From a virus, in IMG/VR virus record IMGVR_UViG_3300044701_002749, positions 1-35,187 of that record: 35,187 nucleotides of DNA. One strand, written 5' to 3'. How positions within the stretch are numbered: the stretch's first letter is position 1; the number at the start of each line of letters is the position of its first letter. Under the pieces are notes generated by a model. It saw only the letters and a list, made by a program, of their open reading frames with translations. It did not search any database and was not told where the DNA came from. Position numbers and translations under genes: made by a program. This document shows, in pieces, positions 34,305 to 35,187 of the stretch.

Positions 34305-35187
34305 TAGTTATATGGATAGGGTTCGAAAGACCAGAGATACACTCAACTCAGTGGGTCCTGGGTTTTGTTTAATGAAATGGAGAAATGAAACCTTGTATCT
34401 TCATATGGGGGATAACCATAGTTGTTATCATCCGAGACCGCAGAAGATTCCACTTGAAGAAATAAAAATTGATGTTAGTGCATTACATAACACTAAGTGG
34501 AAAAAAGAACAGCGTAAAACTATGCTCGAGGGAGGCCGACCAGATGAATGTTATTACTGTTGGAACATAGAAGATCTTCCTGGAGAACATTACAGTGACA
34601 GAATGTTTCATAGCGCAAGTAAGTGGTTAGATGCCCAAAAAGAAACAGCATATATTAAATCTATTCCTTGGGATACAAATGTTAATCCTATGTTTTTAGA
34701 AGTTAGTTTTGGTAACGGTTGTAATTTTAAATGCGGTTACTGTTGCCCTCAAGCTAGCAGTTTATGGATCGACGAGATTAAAAAACACGGAAATTATGAT
34801 ATAAGTTACAATCAATACGGAATTGAATTTCTAGATCAAATGAAAGTCTATTCTGATGACGAACCTAACCCGTATGTCAATGCTTTCTGGGAATGGTGGC
34901 CAAATCTTAAAAATGATTTAAGAGTATTTCGAATCACTGGAGGGGAACCTCTAATGAATTCTAATACCTGGAAATTGTTAGATATGATAGATAAGGACCC
35001 TTGTCCAGACTTAGAACTTAATATGAACAGCAATCTCGGAGTCAGCAACGAAAAGATTAAAAGAATGAGTGAAACTATGAATAATTTGCTGACTACAAAT
35101 AAAGTCAAATCGTTCTTTTTATATACTTCAATTGACGCCTGGGGTTCGCAAGCAGAATATATGCGCCGAGGTTTAGATGTCGAACTT
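34297..35187 (+). CDS. Second radical SAM protein, partial at window edge
   Basis: Open from GTG 34297 to the window end (297 codons, no stop), so the C-terminus is missing. It is a paralogue of the preceding gene over the whole visible length. The N-terminal region has HSCYHPRP (C43), EEIKIDVSALHNTKWKK and ECYYCW (C85, C88). The radical SAM core has FGNGCNFKCGYCCPQ (CX3CX2C at C142, C146, C149), FRITGGEPLMN and LYTSIDAWGSQAEYMRRG. An extra Cys directly after the cluster motif (CGYCC) distinguishes it. The spacing between the N-terminal cysteines and the core differs little between the copies, which points to tandem duplication followed by divergence. The pair may act on different substrates or positions. 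The product is not known. Confidence 0.75.
   Translation, partial: MSNSYMDRVRKTRDTLNSVGPGFCLMKWRNETLYLHMGDNHSCYHPRPQKIPLEEIKIDVSALHNTKWKKEQRKTMLEGGRPDECYYCWNIEDLPGEHYSDRMFHSASKWLDAQKETAYIKSIPWDTNVNPMFLEVSFGNGCNFKCGYCCPQASSLWIDEIKKHGNYDISYNQYGIEFLDQMKVYSDDEPNPYVNAFWEWWPNLKNDLRVFRITGGEPLMNSNTWKLLDMIDKDPCPDLELNMNSNLGVSNEKIKRMSETMNNLLTTNKVKSFFLYTSIDAWGSQAEYMRRGLDVEL

Noticed and set aside
1-35187. tRNA genes, CRISPR arrays or insertion sequences
   Set aside because: No gap is long enough for a tRNA apart from coding sequence, no regularly spaced direct repeats with spacers were found, and no transposase motifs or terminal inverted repeats were recognised.

Overview
This window looks like part of the late structural region of a marine T4-like myovirus (relatives infect cyanobacteria and SAR11-type bacteria). 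The DNA is AT-rich. Every gene is on the + strand, and intergenic gaps are a few tens of bases or absent. No tRNA, integrase, transposase, CRISPR array or host gene was seen. The host cannot be read from the sequence.

Baseplate region (1-18837): the window opens in the last codons of an upstream gene, at the position of T4 gene 25. It continues with a gp6-like baseplate wedge protein (1143 aa). Next comes a giant 4868-aa protein at the T4 gene 7 position, built from many beta-rich modules. These include five aromatic 'LWKA' modules, a run of FG-GAP-like propeller repeats and glycine-rich 'GxGY' modules. A 216-aa conserved virion-type protein closes this block, at the gene 8 position.

Tail-fibre region (18840-27952): four tandem fibre-like proteins share one N-terminal domain and differ behind it. 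The first ends in a tail-collar domain like T4 gp12. The third and fourth end in the same 'AEYADLAE' domain. A fifth, unrelated structural-type protein (339 aa) follows.

Modification cassette (28013-35187, cut by the window edge): a 60-bp gap holds a long hairpin that pairs with the ribosome binding site of the next gene and carries a late-promoter-like sequence in its loop. Behind it are eight genes joined by overlaps of 4 to 19 bases. They are a small conserved phage protein, two GT8-like glycosyltransferase paralogues, an unknown protein, two proteins of another putative glycosyltransferase-like family (one with three internal copies of the fold), and two tandem radical SAM enzymes with extra N-terminal cysteines. 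The tight coupling suggests these act together. Their place behind the fibre genes suggests they modify virion fibres or a host surface glycan. That function is an inference and is the most interesting possibility in the window.

Late-promoter-like sequences (variants of the T4 TATAAATA box) sit before the gp6 gene, the 216-aa gene, the fourth fibre gene and the modification cassette. This suggests four separately started late transcripts.
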